Positions 1 through 6,659 of a stretch of DNA of 17,356 bases are shown here, piece after piece. The translations under genes and the position numbers were made by a program. The stretch covers positions 1 through 17,356 of the forward strand of contig CAADYQ010000138.1 of assembly GCA_900753295.1 (NCBI GenBank). The letters are read 5' to 3'. The notes beneath the pieces were generated by a model, which saw only the letters and a list, made by a program, of their open reading frames with translations, was not told where the DNA came from and did no database searches. This DNA comes from Clostridia bacterium. Its GTDB lineage: Bacteria > Bacillota > Clostridia > Oscillospirales > CAG-272. Numbering within the stretch: position 1 is the stretch's first letter; every line of letters starts with the position of its first letter.

Positions 1-2
1 AG

Positions 3-476
3 ACGGCGCTCGGGTACAAGCCGGTAAATGCGTTCTACGTGACGGTGACTCCGGCGTCATCCGGAGATCAGACCACCGGCACGGCGGACAAGACAGACGC
101 GGAGATATATGCCGCGTATGCGGCGGGAAGTGCGGTGTTCTGCAACGTCGCCTCGGCGGGACATTACAGCGGCATGACCGCTACACTCCCGTTGTTCGCG
201 GCGTACAATCAGGGCGATGATTACATGTTCGCCTTCTGTGGCTCGGGCGTTCCGCGCACTTCTACGGCGCAGGACCCGCCGGGCGCTGTGACCGTTACGA
301 AAAACAACCACGGCTGGTATGTCTTTTACGACACTCTTGCCAAAAAGACAGACATACCGACGGCGCTGAAGAATCCGAACGCGCTGACGCTGAAGCTCGG
401 CGGCACGACCGTCGTTTACGACGGCTCGGCGGCTAAGACCTTTGAGATCCCCGACGGTACGGAGGTGAGCTACTGA
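3..476 (+). CDS. Phage tail-fibre-like protein, 3' part only
   Basis: The reading frame is open from the first complete codon of the window, so the N-terminus lies outside; the GTG at 39 is probably not the true start. Just upstream of it the frame reads ALGYKPVN, a motif common in phage tail fibre and baseplate proteins. The C-terminus (LTLKLGGTTVVYDGSAAKTF) also resembles the short beta-rich ends of gut-phage tail proteins. No enzyme motif, signal peptide or membrane segment is visible. The stop codon overlaps the start of the next gene by one base (TGATG), so the two are probably translationally coupled. I infer a structural role in host-surface contact by a prophage or tail-like particle. 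The family call rests on motif resemblance only. Confidence 0.6.
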   Translation, partial: TALGYKPVNAFYVTVTPASSGDQTTGTADKTDAEIYAAYAAGSAVFCNVASAGHYSGMTATLPLFAAYNQGDDYMFAFCGSGVPRTSTAQDPPGAVTVTKNNHGWYVFYDTLAKKTDIPTALKNPNALTLKLGGTTVVYDGSAAKTFEIPDGTEVSY

Positions 477-2452
477 TGGCGAAAAAGCTCTATGAGGAAT
501 CCGCGGTGAAGGCGATAGCCGACGCCATACGCGCGAAGAACGGCGGCAGCGCCACATACAAGATAAGCGAGATGGCGGCGGCGGTCGGGGCTCTCGGGGC
601 ATCCGAGAAGCTGCCTGCGGCGGAATATCCCGACTATGTTAAGGCAGGTGCGCTTGAGGTGGCGCGCAAGGTGGCTGCGGTGCGCAAGTCATCGAGCATA
701 GTTTTTGCGGCGTTCTCCGACCCGCACCATGCGACCGACGAAACGACCGGCTGGAAGACCGCCATCGAGACGGGCAACCGCGAAGGGTGCCGGACGCTGC
801 GCGCTCTGGCTCATGTTCTGCCCTTGGATTTTGCCGTATTTCTCGGAGACCTCACCTTCGGCTATTACACGACCACGGCGGCGCAGTTCGAAGCGCAATG
901 CAAGGAGTTCCACGGCTGGGCTGATGAGGCTCTGCGCGGCGTTCCCGCCTTCTGGACTCCCGGCAACCACGACACAGGCGAATATCTTGCCAAGGCATGG
1001 ACGGCGAGCGACGGCACGACACGCGCGGAGGATCTTTCCAAGCTCTACGGCTCGGCGCTCATAAAGAAATATTTCTCCGACTACAACGCAGGTGCGGTCA
1101 TGGGCGACGCGGCGGCGGGCTACTGTTACCGCGACTTTGACAGCAAGAAGCTACGCGTGATATGTCTTGACACCGTGGAGGCGGAGATAACGGCGGGCGA
1201 GGGTGCGACGGCGGCGCTGTCGGATGCGCAGCTCCTGTGGTTTGCCGAGACGCTCAAGTCTCTCGGCGAGAAGTCGGATGCCGCGGCGTGGAGCTTTATC
1301 ATCATCGGGCATTATCCGCTCGACTGGGGATACACCCGTCATGCCGGGGACATTCTTGCGGCTTATCTTGCGGGGACAAGTGTGACGCTCTCCGGCACGA
1401 CTGTGAGCTTTTCCGGCAAGAACAGCGCGGTATTCTGCGGGAACTTCCACGGGCATCTGCACAATTTCAAATCGGGGAAGATATACAAGGTCGTGAACAG
1501 TCTGCCGAACGGGCAGATGGACGCCCTGCGGATATGCTGTCCCTCGATGAACTACTACCGTACCAACGAGGTAGGCGACAACGGGCGGCTCGATTCCAAC
1601 GGGATAGAATTCGGCGAGGACACGACCTATGCCAAGACCGAGGGCGCGAAGGACACGTCCTTTACCGTGAATGTGATAGACCCGACCGAAAAGAAGATAT
1701 ATTCCTTTTGCTACGGTGCGGGCTACGACCGCACGCTCTCATACGACTTTACCGTGACGATGCGGCCTGTCACGCTGGCGCTCACGCACTGCACGGCGAG
1801 CAATCCCGCGACAGCCGTTGAGGACGGGGCGGCGTACACTGTCACGCTGACTCCGGATGCGGGGTACGAATTATCCTCGGTAACGGTGACGATGGGCGGC
1901 ACAGACGTAACCGCATCGGCATATTCCGCCGGTGTTGTGACCGTTGCGAATGTGACGGGCGACATCGTGATAACGGCATCTGCGGTGAAGCATGTGAACT
2001 ACACGAACCTTGTGGCGAGTGCGGTGGACTCCTCCGGAGCCTCGGCTCCCTATCAGGACGGGTACAGCCTTGCATCGAGCGGAGCCGCGAGCGCATACGG
2101 CGCGCAGTACACCTGCACGGGCTTTATACCGATATCCGACGGAAACACGGCGCACATTTACCGCATTGCGGGCGACGGTGTGAGCTTCTCTAAGACCGAC
2201 GAATATGACCGCATAGCGTGGTACGATGCGAGCTTTGCCCTGCTCAAGAATGTGCTTCCGGCAAAGCGGATCGACAGCAGCACATATTATCCGACGACCA
2301 TTGCCGAGTCCACGACTGCGATGACCTTCAAGGTGACGGATTCTTCCGGAACCGTTGTGAACAATGTGCCTGCATCCGCCGCGTATTTCCGTGTCGGTGC
2401 CACCGGCAGCGGAGCCAACCTTATTGTGACGCTTGATGAGGAGATAAAGTAA
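476..2452 (+). CDS. Metallophosphoesterase with phage-tail-like ends
   Basis: A 658-aa calcineurin-like metallophosphoesterase. The metal-binding motifs are in order: D82-x-H84 (SDPHH), G124-D125, GNHD at 163-166, GH at 278-279, and GHLH at 326-329. Such enzymes hydrolyse phosphomonoesters or diesters with two metal ions; the substrate cannot be read from the sequence. Residues 1-40 (KLYEESAVKAIADAIRAKNG and following) resemble N-terminal segments of phage tail and baseplate proteins. Residues from about 430 form a beta-rich region with an Ig-like repeat (YTVTLTPDAGYELSSVTV) followed by an adhesin-like C-terminus. A GGAGGTGA ribosome site precedes the ATG, which overlaps the preceding stop. 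Because the previous gene is tail-fibre-like, I infer a tail-borne enzyme acting on a surface phosphate polymer; a secreted host enzyme is the alternative, but there is no signal peptide. Confidence 0.75.
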   Translation: MAKKLYEESAVKAIADAIRAKNGGSATYKISEMAAAVGALGASEKLPAAEYPDYVKAGALEVARKVAAVRKSSSIVFAAFSDPHHATDETTGWKTAIETGNREGCRTLRALAHVLPLDFAVFLGDLTFGYYTTTAAQFEAQCKEFHGWADEALRGVPAFWTPGNHDTGEYLAKAWTASDGTTRAEDLSKLYGSALIKKYFSDYNAGAVMGDAAAGYCYRDFDSKKLRVICLDTVEAEITAGEGATAALSDAQLLWFAETLKSLGEKSDAAAWSFIIIGHYPLDWGYTRHAGDILAAYLAGTSVTLSGTTVSFSGKNSAVFCGNFHGHLHNFKSGKIYKVVNSLPNGQMDALRICCPSMNYYRTNEVGDNGRLDSNGIEFGEDTTYAKTEGAKDTSFTVNVIDPTEKKIYSFCYGAGYDRTLSYDFTVTMRPVTLALTHCTASNPATAVEDGAAYTVTLTPDAGYELSSVTVTMGGTDVTASAYSAGVVTVANVTGDIVITASAVKHVNYTNLVASAVDSSGASAPYQDGYSLASSGAASAYGAQYTCTGFIPISDGNTAHIYRIAGDGVSFSKTDEYDRIAWYDASFALLKNVLPAKRIDSSTYYPTTIAESTTAMTFKVTDSSGTVVNNVPASAAYFRVGATGSGANLIVTLDEEIK

Positions 2453-2474
2453 ACCCCAAGCGCGGCTCTTTCCG

Positions 2475-3344
2475 TCACACCATGACCGTACCGCGAAAGA
2501 CCTCTGTCGCGTCCCCGGTCATATAGAGCGTACCGTCTGCCTCACATCTGACGGCAAGTATCCCGCCTCGGAGATGCACCTTTATGTCTTCTCCGCGCGG
2601 GCAGATGCCGCCCAGCACTGCCGCGCCTACCGCCGCGCACGCGCCTGTACCGCAGGCAAGTGTTTCACCGCTCCCGCGCTCCCACACACGCATGAAAAGC
2701 TCACCGCCGTCCGCGCGCACGAACTCGGTATTCACGCGCTCGGGGAAAATCGGACTGTTTTCAAATTCCGGACCGAGCTTTTCTATATCCACAGCGTCCG
2801 GATCGTCGCAAAATACCACGCAATGCGGATTCCCGACCGACACGCAGGTAACGCTGTATTTTTTGCCGCCCACGGTCAGCTCGCGTCCGACGATGCATTC
2901 GCCATCAAGCAATACCGGGATATCGGCGGGCGCAGTGATGAGCTGCCCCATCATAACGCGCGCGCCGGTCGCCTTCCCGCCGGAAACGATCATATCCAGC
3001 GAGCGCAGTCCCGCACGGGTCTCCACCGTTATGGGCGAATGCCGCACGCCGCGCGTGTCATAAAGATATTTCCCCACGCAACGGATGGCATTGCCGCACA
3101 TAAGTCCCTCGCTCCCGTCGCGGTTGAACATGCGCATGGCGGCATCGGCGCGTTCCGAGGGGCAGATAAGGACCACGCCGTCCCCGCCTATTCCGAAATG
3201 GCGGTCGGAGAGCCGACGCGCCAATGATGCGGGATCATCGACCGTATTTTCAAAGCAATCGATAAAAATATAATCGTTTCCGCAGCCCTGCATTTTTACA
3301 AATTCAAGCTGGCGGGAAGGTATGTGTTCGTTTGCATTCATCAT
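2475..3344 (-). CDS. dapF: Diaminopimelate epimerase
   Basis: A 289-aa protein, normal length for DapF, which interconverts LL- and meso-diaminopimelate in the cytoplasm for lysine and peptidoglycan synthesis. The two catalytic cysteines sit in their expected contexts: Cys83 in MCGNAIR and Cys231 in ACGTGACAA. The substrate-binding motifs GCGNDYIFID (20-29), FNRDGSEG (73-80) and ERGSGET (222-228) are present. An AAGGAGG site lies 5 nt before the first ATG and 8 nt before a second in-frame ATG, so the start could be either. A TATAAT-like -10 is visible at 3389-3394 on this strand, without a good -35. The gene stands alone, converging on the metallophosphoesterase gene with a 22-bp gap that holds no clear terminator. 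It is GC-rich like the flanks, so it marks the resident chromosome next to the island. Confidence 0.96.
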   Translation of the reverse strand: MMNANEHIPSRQLEFVKMQGCGNDYIFIDCFENTVDDPASLARRLSDRHFGIGGDGVVLICPSERADAAMRMFNRDGSEGLMCGNAIRCVGKYLYDTRGVRHSPITVETRAGLRSLDMIVSGGKATGARVMMGQLITAPADIPVLLDGECIVGRELTVGGKKYSVTCVSVGNPHCVVFCDDPDAVDIEKLGPEFENSPIFPERVNTEFVRADGGELFMRVWERGSGETLACGTGACAAVGAAVLGGICPRGEDIKVHLRGGILAVRCEADGTLYMTGDATEVFRGTVMV

Positions 3345-3464
3345 GTATGCCTCCTTGCGCGGCGCGCGGTTTTCTTCCTATTATTTATATTATATGATAT
3401 GACATGATAGAGAGGTGCGGGGGCATTCGCCAATATCCGCGCCGTTGTCACGTGGCGAGCGACC

Positions 3465-3509
3465 CGTACGGGAGATCGACCACGACTTGTACTCGGCGGC
3501 GGAACGCCG
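3465..3509 (+). repeat. 45-bp direct repeat, copy 1
   Basis: Begins CGTACGGGAGATCGACCACG and ends in a hairpin-forming CTCGGCG / CGCCGAG pair that extends to 3511. It matches copy 2 at 44 of 45 positions, the single difference being A3504 against G3611. The copies are 107 bp apart and in the same orientation. Possibly a dispersed intergenic element or the product of a local duplication. Confidence 0.85.
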
Positions 3510-3571
3510 AGCGGGAGTTCGGTCCGCAGAAATGGTTTCGAAGAAATGGACCGTCAACACGGACTTGGGAA

Positions 3572-3616
3572 CGTACGGGAGATCGACCACGACTTGTACT
3601 CGGCGGCGGAGCGCCG
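3572..3616 (+). repeat. 45-bp direct repeat, copy 2
   Basis: The second copy has G at 3611. Its end plus the following bases make a stronger hairpin (8-bp perfect stem and 4 T's) than copy 1. The sequence between the copies, about 62 bp, is unrelated to the repeat. Confidence 0.85.
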
Positions 3617-3623
3617 CCGTTTT
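3601..3623 (+). terminator. GC-rich hairpin with short T-run
   Basis: CGGCGGCG, a 3-base loop GAG, then CGCCGCCG and TTTT. This has the form of a rho-independent terminator reading rightward. No rightward gene precedes it within the patch, so it may be part of the repeat or may block transcription into the recombinase from the left. Confidence 0.55.
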
Positions 3624-3647
3624 GGCTCTTATGTTACTGCTGATTCT

Positions 3648-5213
3648 TTAGTTTCTACAGCCAAAAACGTACAAGCGGGGTTCGGTTCTACGAAACGGGT
3701 CACCAATAACAAAAGGACAACCTATCGGTTGTCCTTTTGTTATTGGTGAAGGAACCGATGCAATGTCCGAACTGTTTTTCATGGATTCAATTTCTTCTGA
3801 AGTTGGTATGGTGATAGGCGTATCATCGAAAGTAAGAAACACTTCAAAACGATCGTCATAAACAATTATTGCTTTTACAAGCCCGTCAATCAGGCGCTCT
3901 TTGTTCTTCTCTATTCTCAGATCGAGCTTGCGGAATTTATCAAGTGTGAAGAGGATAAATTCTTTTGAGATTTTCGGCTTCTTATCTTCTTCTGCTTTAA
4001 TATTCGCCGTAAGGCTTTCCTCCTCGCGTTCCAATTCCTCAAGCCTTGAGCGCGTGGTTCGTGTCACAATTCCTTGTTCTATGGCTTTCATAATGTTGTC
4101 AATAGAGGATCGCACCTGTTTCAACTGAGCTTCAAGTGCCGGAATCATCTCGTTTTCTTCGCTTAAAAGTGCCATTACATCGTCTGCCATGCGATCAATC
4201 GTTCTGTCATCACTCAGCCAAGAAGTGATTTTTTCGAGGATGATATTTTCTGTCCAATCCTTGCGGAGAGCTTTGCGGTCGCATTCATGACGCTTTGCAC
4301 TTGCGCATTTGTAATAGCGGTAGATCACGCCGTTGAGTTTATTTGCACTGTCGCCTACAAACATTGAATGACAGGTGCCGCAGAAAAGTTTTGTCGTCAG
4401 CAGATACTTTTCCGAAGCCTTTGCCTTGCCGGTTGCGTGTTTGTTCTGCCCCATACGGATTGCTACGCGGTCAAAAACATCTTTGGAAACAATAGCCGGT
4501 ATCGCATCGGGAACGGAGATATCCTTATAAGCATACTCTCCGATATATCGACGGTTGGAAAAAATACGGGCGAGGGAGTTCTTGTTGAAACGATTGCCTC
4601 TTGATGTTCGGATACCTCTGGCGTTAAGGTCTTCAATGATTTCGGTAATAGATTCTCCGCCGGCATACCTGCGAAACATTTCAATCACGAGCGGTGCCTG
4701 CGCAGGATTGATCTGATAATGTTGCTCCTCGTCGATCATATAGCCGAAAGGAACTGTTCCGCCGTTGAAACGACACTTGAGCGCATTTTCGGTCATACCG
4801 CGGGTTACCTTTTCGGCGAGGTCTGCGGAATAGTATTCCGCCATACCTTCCAACACCGATTCAAGGATAATTCCTTCCGCACCTTCGGAGATTGCTTCGG
4901 TGGCGGAAATAACCCGAACATCATTCTTTTTCAGCATTGCCTTGTACTTTGCCGAATCATAGCGGTTGCGGGAGAATCGGTCGAGCTTCCATACGATCAC
5001 CACATCGAATGACTTCTTTCCGCTGTCCTTGATCATTTTCTGAAACTCGGGACGATTGTCGGTCTTGGCAGAATAGGCGCGGTCGATATAGGTAGCGACA
5101 ATATCAATACCATTCTTTCGGGCAAACGCTGTGTTTTCTCGGATCTGCCCCTCAATCGACTCTTCGCGTTGGTTATCCGAGGAATAGCGTGCATATATAA
5201 CGCCTCTCATCAT
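3648..5213 (-). CDS. Large serine recombinase (site-specific integrase)
   Basis: A 521-aa recombinase that would cut and rejoin att sites through a phosphoserine link. The N-terminal resolvase domain (about 1-140) carries YARYSSDNQ with the catalytic Ser11, and VIVWKLDRFSRNR with the conserved arginines. The Recombinase domain follows (about 150-260). A zinc ribbon comes next (CGTC, then YYKC and HECDRKAL), and then a charged coiled coil (LEAQLKQVRSSI to LTANIKAEEDKK). The AAAGGAGG site lies 4 nt before the first ATG and 7 nt before a second. Oddly, the last 30 or so codons run through a perfect 22-bp inverted repeat and then a tRNA-3'-end-like sequence, giving the tail GDPFRRTEPRL. The original stop may have been lost, or the tail may have been acquired at the junction. 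A perfect consensus promoter precedes it and shares sequence with the repressor gene promoter. Confidence 0.93.
   Translation of the reverse strand: MMRGVIYARYSSDNQREESIEGQIRENTAFARKNGIDIVATYIDRAYSAKTDNRPEFQKMIKDSGKKSFDVVIVWKLDRFSRNRYDSAKYKAMLKKNDVRVISATEAISEGAEGIILESVLEGMAEYYSADLAEKVTRGMTENALKCRFNGGTVPFGYMIDEEQHYQINPAQAPLVIEMFRRYAGGESITEIIEDLNARGIRTSRGNRFNKNSLARIFSNRRYIGEYAYKDISVPDAIPAIVSKDVFDRVAIRMGQNKHATGKAKASEKYLLTTKLFCGTCHSMFVGDSANKLNGVIYRYYKCASAKRHECDRKALRKDWTENIILEKITSWLSDDRTIDRMADDVMALLSEENEMIPALEAQLKQVRSSIDNIMKAIEQGIVTRTTRSRLEELEREEESLTANIKAEEDKKPKISKEFILFTLDKFRKLDLRIEKNKERLIDGLVKAIIVYDDRFEVFLTFDDTPITIPTSEEIESMKNSSDIASVPSPITKGQPIGCPFVIGDPFRRTEPRLYVFGCRN
3678..3705 (+). other. tRNA-3'-end-like sequence in recombinase tail
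   Basis: GGGTTCG at 3678-3684 and ACGGGTCACCA at 3695-3705 match the T-loop region and the acceptor end plus CCA of the tRNA-Glu at 14500-14574. The 3' side of the T-stem does not pair, and no 5' half of a tRNA is present, so it is not a functional tRNA. It may be an attachment-site remnant. Confidence 0.5.
3701..3748. terminator. Perfect 22-bp inverted repeat, bidirectional terminator-like
   Basis: The arms at 3701-3722 and 3727-3748 are fully complementary around a TATC loop, and each strand ends its stem in a T-rich stretch (CCTTTTGTTATT). It looks like a bidirectional terminator but lies inside the recombinase reading frame, about 30 codons before the stop. Translation on the minus strand gives SPITKGQPIGCPFVIGD. 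Confidence 0.7.
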
Positions 5214-5242
5214 ATCGCCTCCTTTCGGTTTTGTCGATAAAG

Positions 5243-5271
5243 ATTATACAATAAAAAGTTGTATTTGTCAA
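5243..5271 (-). promoter_or_regulatory. Recombinase promoter
   Basis: On the minus strand: TTGACA (5266-5271), a 17-bp spacer (5249-5265) and TATAAT (5243-5248), a full consensus. Overlapping the -35 is TTGTCAAGA-N2-AAATACAA (plus-strand reading, 5265-5283), which recurs at the same place in the repressor promoter, so control by the S24 repressor is likely. Confidence 0.85.
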
Positions 5272-5611
5272 GACGAAATACAAATATATTATATCGAGCA
5301 TACATTAAAATAGCACGCTTTCATCAGTAACAAATAAGGAAATTCAAAAAATCAGATAATAAACGCGAAAATACCGCATGAGAGTGTAGTGTGGCAAAAC
5401 CATCATTAACGAGAGTCTATGATGGTTATTTAATCTTGCAAAGGCAATAATTTAGAAGAATAATATTCTACATCCAATTGTATATATGTGCTCATATGTT
5501 ATAATACTCAAAAGGTGATATTATACTCATATCCATATACATTCAATGTATTGTGAAATATATGCCTGCAAAACAATTGCTGAAAATATTTCATTTTTGA
5601 GAAATTTACTA
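5272..5611. other. AT-rich intergenic region without a gene
   Basis: No ORF with a ribosome site is visible. It holds an 8-bp hairpin (AACCATCA 5398-5405 with TGATGGTT 5420-5427) and a weaker promoter-like pair, TTGTAT (5478-5483), 16 bp, TATAAT (5500-5505), reading rightward. Near 5500-5525 there are similar ATAATACTCA and ATTATACTCA words. A role as an upstream regulatory region of the cargo operon is possible but not shown. Confidence 0.4.
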
Positions 5612-5640
5612 TTGACATTGCAATAAGATTGTGATACAAT
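5612..5640 (+). promoter_or_regulatory. Cargo operon promoter
   Basis: TTGACA at 5612-5617, a 17-bp spacer, and TACAAT at 5635-5640. Transcription would begin near 5647, about 37 nt before the leader ORF. This is the only strong promoter seen ahead of the secreted-protein and ABC genes. Confidence 0.85.
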
Positions 5641-5683
5641 GCATATGAAAAGAATGCAAAATCATCCGAAAGGAGAGACCGCT

Positions 5684-5767
5684 ATGTTGGTTTTTGACTC
5701 GATAGCACAATCAACGCGATGCTTGCGCCTCCCCGCTCCCTTGGTCCAAATTCTTTACATTCATTAG
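5684..5767 (+). CDS. 27-aa leader peptide ORF
   Basis: Begins MLVFDSIAQS and ends LVQILYIH, then TAG. A good ribosome site (GAAAGGAGAG) lies about 8 nt before the ATG, directly below the strong promoter. A terminator-like hairpin starts 25 nt after the stop. This order (promoter, short ORF, terminator, structural genes) is that of attenuation leaders upstream of amino-acid or antibiotic-response genes. The bases TGCGCC at 5724-5729, inside the ORF, could pair with GGCGCA at 5792-5797 at the base of the terminator. It could instead be a small secreted or signalling peptide, although it has no clear signal sequence. Confidence 0.5.
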   Translation: MLVFDSIAQSTRCLRLPAPLVQILYIH

Positions 5768-5792
5768 AGGAGATTTGCTTTCCTGCTGATTG

Positions 5793-5834
5793 GCGCATAA
5801 ATCGCTTTTGTTAAGTTGATTTATGTGCTTTTTT
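5793..5834 (+). terminator. Intrinsic terminator / attenuator after the leader ORF
   Basis: An 11-bp stem (GCGCATAAATC 5793-5803 with GATTTATGTGC 5818-5828, one G-U pair) is followed by six T's. It sits between the leader ORF and the first cargo gene, with no second strong promoter after it, so readthrough is needed for expression of the downstream genes. Confidence 0.75.
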
Positions 5835-5842
5835 CAAAGAAG

Positions 5843-5874
5843 TACTTAAATATCTACATACTTAAATATCTACA
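5843..5874 (+). repeat. Tandem 16-bp repeat
   Basis: TACTTAAATATCTACA occurs twice in perfect tandem (5843-5858 and 5859-5874), directly before the ribosome site of the Cys-rich gene. It may be a recent slippage duplication or a paired binding site. Confidence 0.9.
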
Positions 5875-5894
5875 TTTTGAAAGGAAACAAATCC

Positions 5895-6560
5895 ATGAAA
5901 AAAACAATAACTATCATCATGTCACTGGTTATGATGCTCTCTTTACTTTTGGTGCCAACAACGGCTGAAGATATATGCGCAGGGTATTGTGAACATACTC
6001 AAGAGTTTGAAATTGTACCTTTTGGCTACCCATACCCGCCCTGCCCTAATGATTCAACACATTCGGGCAGAAAATTCATGAACTTGGGCGCCGATGGACA
6101 CCTGGTATATTGCAAGGTCTGCAATGCAACTATTTTGTCGATAGATGACCACATATGGTCTGTCGATTTTCCTGATTGTACGATGGGCAAGTATTGCATT
6201 GTTTGCAATTATCAAGTTCCTGGACGCGGGGCATTAGGACATGATGTTTACCCCGAAGCAGACAATGAGTATATTGCAATCGACTCTGAAATCCACGGGC
6301 ACATTTGCCTAAGAGAGGAATGTCCTTATAATCCGGACTCTTATGATTATGAGTATACTGTTGGTTACTTGGAAGATGAGCCATCAGGGTCACATTTGTA
6401 TTTCTCTCCAGTGTACTATACGACATATCAAGGTGCAACCGATGGAAAGTGGAGACACATGAAATATCAGGACTGCGCATATTGCGACTACACTAATTAT
6501 GTAGGATGGATCTTTTGCGGGAATAATAATTCGAATTGCCAAGGTGGTTGCGTGAGATAA
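5895..6560 (+). CDS. Secreted Cys/His-rich protein
   Basis: I choose the ATG at 5895 because AAAGGAAA lies just before it and it begins a classic signal peptide: MKKTITIIMSLVMMLSLLL, with likely cleavage near PTTA-ED. The 221-aa product has several C-x2-C pairs (YCKVCN, YCIVCN, DCAYCD) and many histidines, as in small extracellular zinc-ribbon-like domains. Its C-terminus carries DG-x3-H-x5-C-x2-C-x10-C-x6-C-x3-C, nearly the same as in the lipoprotein encoded at 8270-8728. No membrane anchor follows the signal peptide, so release outside the cell is likely. The function is unknown; it could be metal-binding, disulfide-rich, or a substrate or ligand of the ABC system encoded just downstream. 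A hairpin with T's ends the gene, but the next gene starts only about 100 bp later. Confidence 0.75.
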   Translation: MKKTITIIMSLVMMLSLLLVPTTAEDICAGYCEHTQEFEIVPFGYPYPPCPNDSTHSGRKFMNLGADGHLVYCKVCNATILSIDDHIWSVDFPDCTMGKYCIVCNYQVPGRGALGHDVYPEADNEYIAIDSEIHGHICLREECPYNPDSYDYEYTVGYLEDEPSGSHLYFSPVYYTTYQGATDGKWRHMKYQDCAYCDYTNYVGWIFCGNNNSNCQGGCVR

Positions 6561-6602
6561 CAACTTGCTGATAACAATATAAATAAGTCAATATATTGTT
6601 TG

Positions 6603-6643
6603 GCCTGCGGTGTGAATCTGACTGTCATGCCGCAGGCATTTTT
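6603..6643 (+). terminator. Hairpin with T-run after the secreted protein gene
   Basis: GCCTGCGG (6603-6610) pairs with CCGCAGGC (6630-6637), followed by ATTTTT. The loop is long (19 nt), so partial readthrough into the lipoprotein operon is plausible. This would give more transcript of the secreted protein than of the transporter. Confidence 0.65.
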
Positions 6644-6659
6644 AGAAAGGTGCCGCACG

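Larger units (their letters stand above)
3345..3647. other. Non-coding junction between dapF and the recombinase
   Basis: Short overlapping frames here have no ribosome site and simply translate the duplicated 45-bp repeat in different frames, so I do not call a gene. The stretch holds the dapF leader, two copies of the repeat, each with a GC-rich hairpin, and a 13-bp match to the tRNA-Glu 3' end. Base composition changes from GC-rich to AT-rich just to its right, so the left boundary of the island probably lies within or at the edge of this stretch. Confidence 0.6.

Noticed and set aside
57..602. 181-codon minus-strand frame
   Set aside because: Arg/Pro-rich composition typical of a GC-rich shadow; it overlaps two coupled real genes.
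2574..3227. 217-codon plus-strand frame
   Set aside because: Antisense to dapF, which has full catalytic motifs.
3465..3616. Two repeats as a CRISPR array
   Set aside because: Only two copies, GC-rich with hairpins, a 62-bp spacer, and no cas genes anywhere in the window.
3390..3651. Several 60-80 codon frames over the 45-bp repeats
   Set aside because: They translate the same repeat in different frames and strands, have no ribosome sites and contain no domain.
3678..3705. A second tRNA gene
   Set aside because: Only a T-loop and acceptor-end resemblance; the T-stem does not pair and no 5' half, D-arm or anticodon arm is present.
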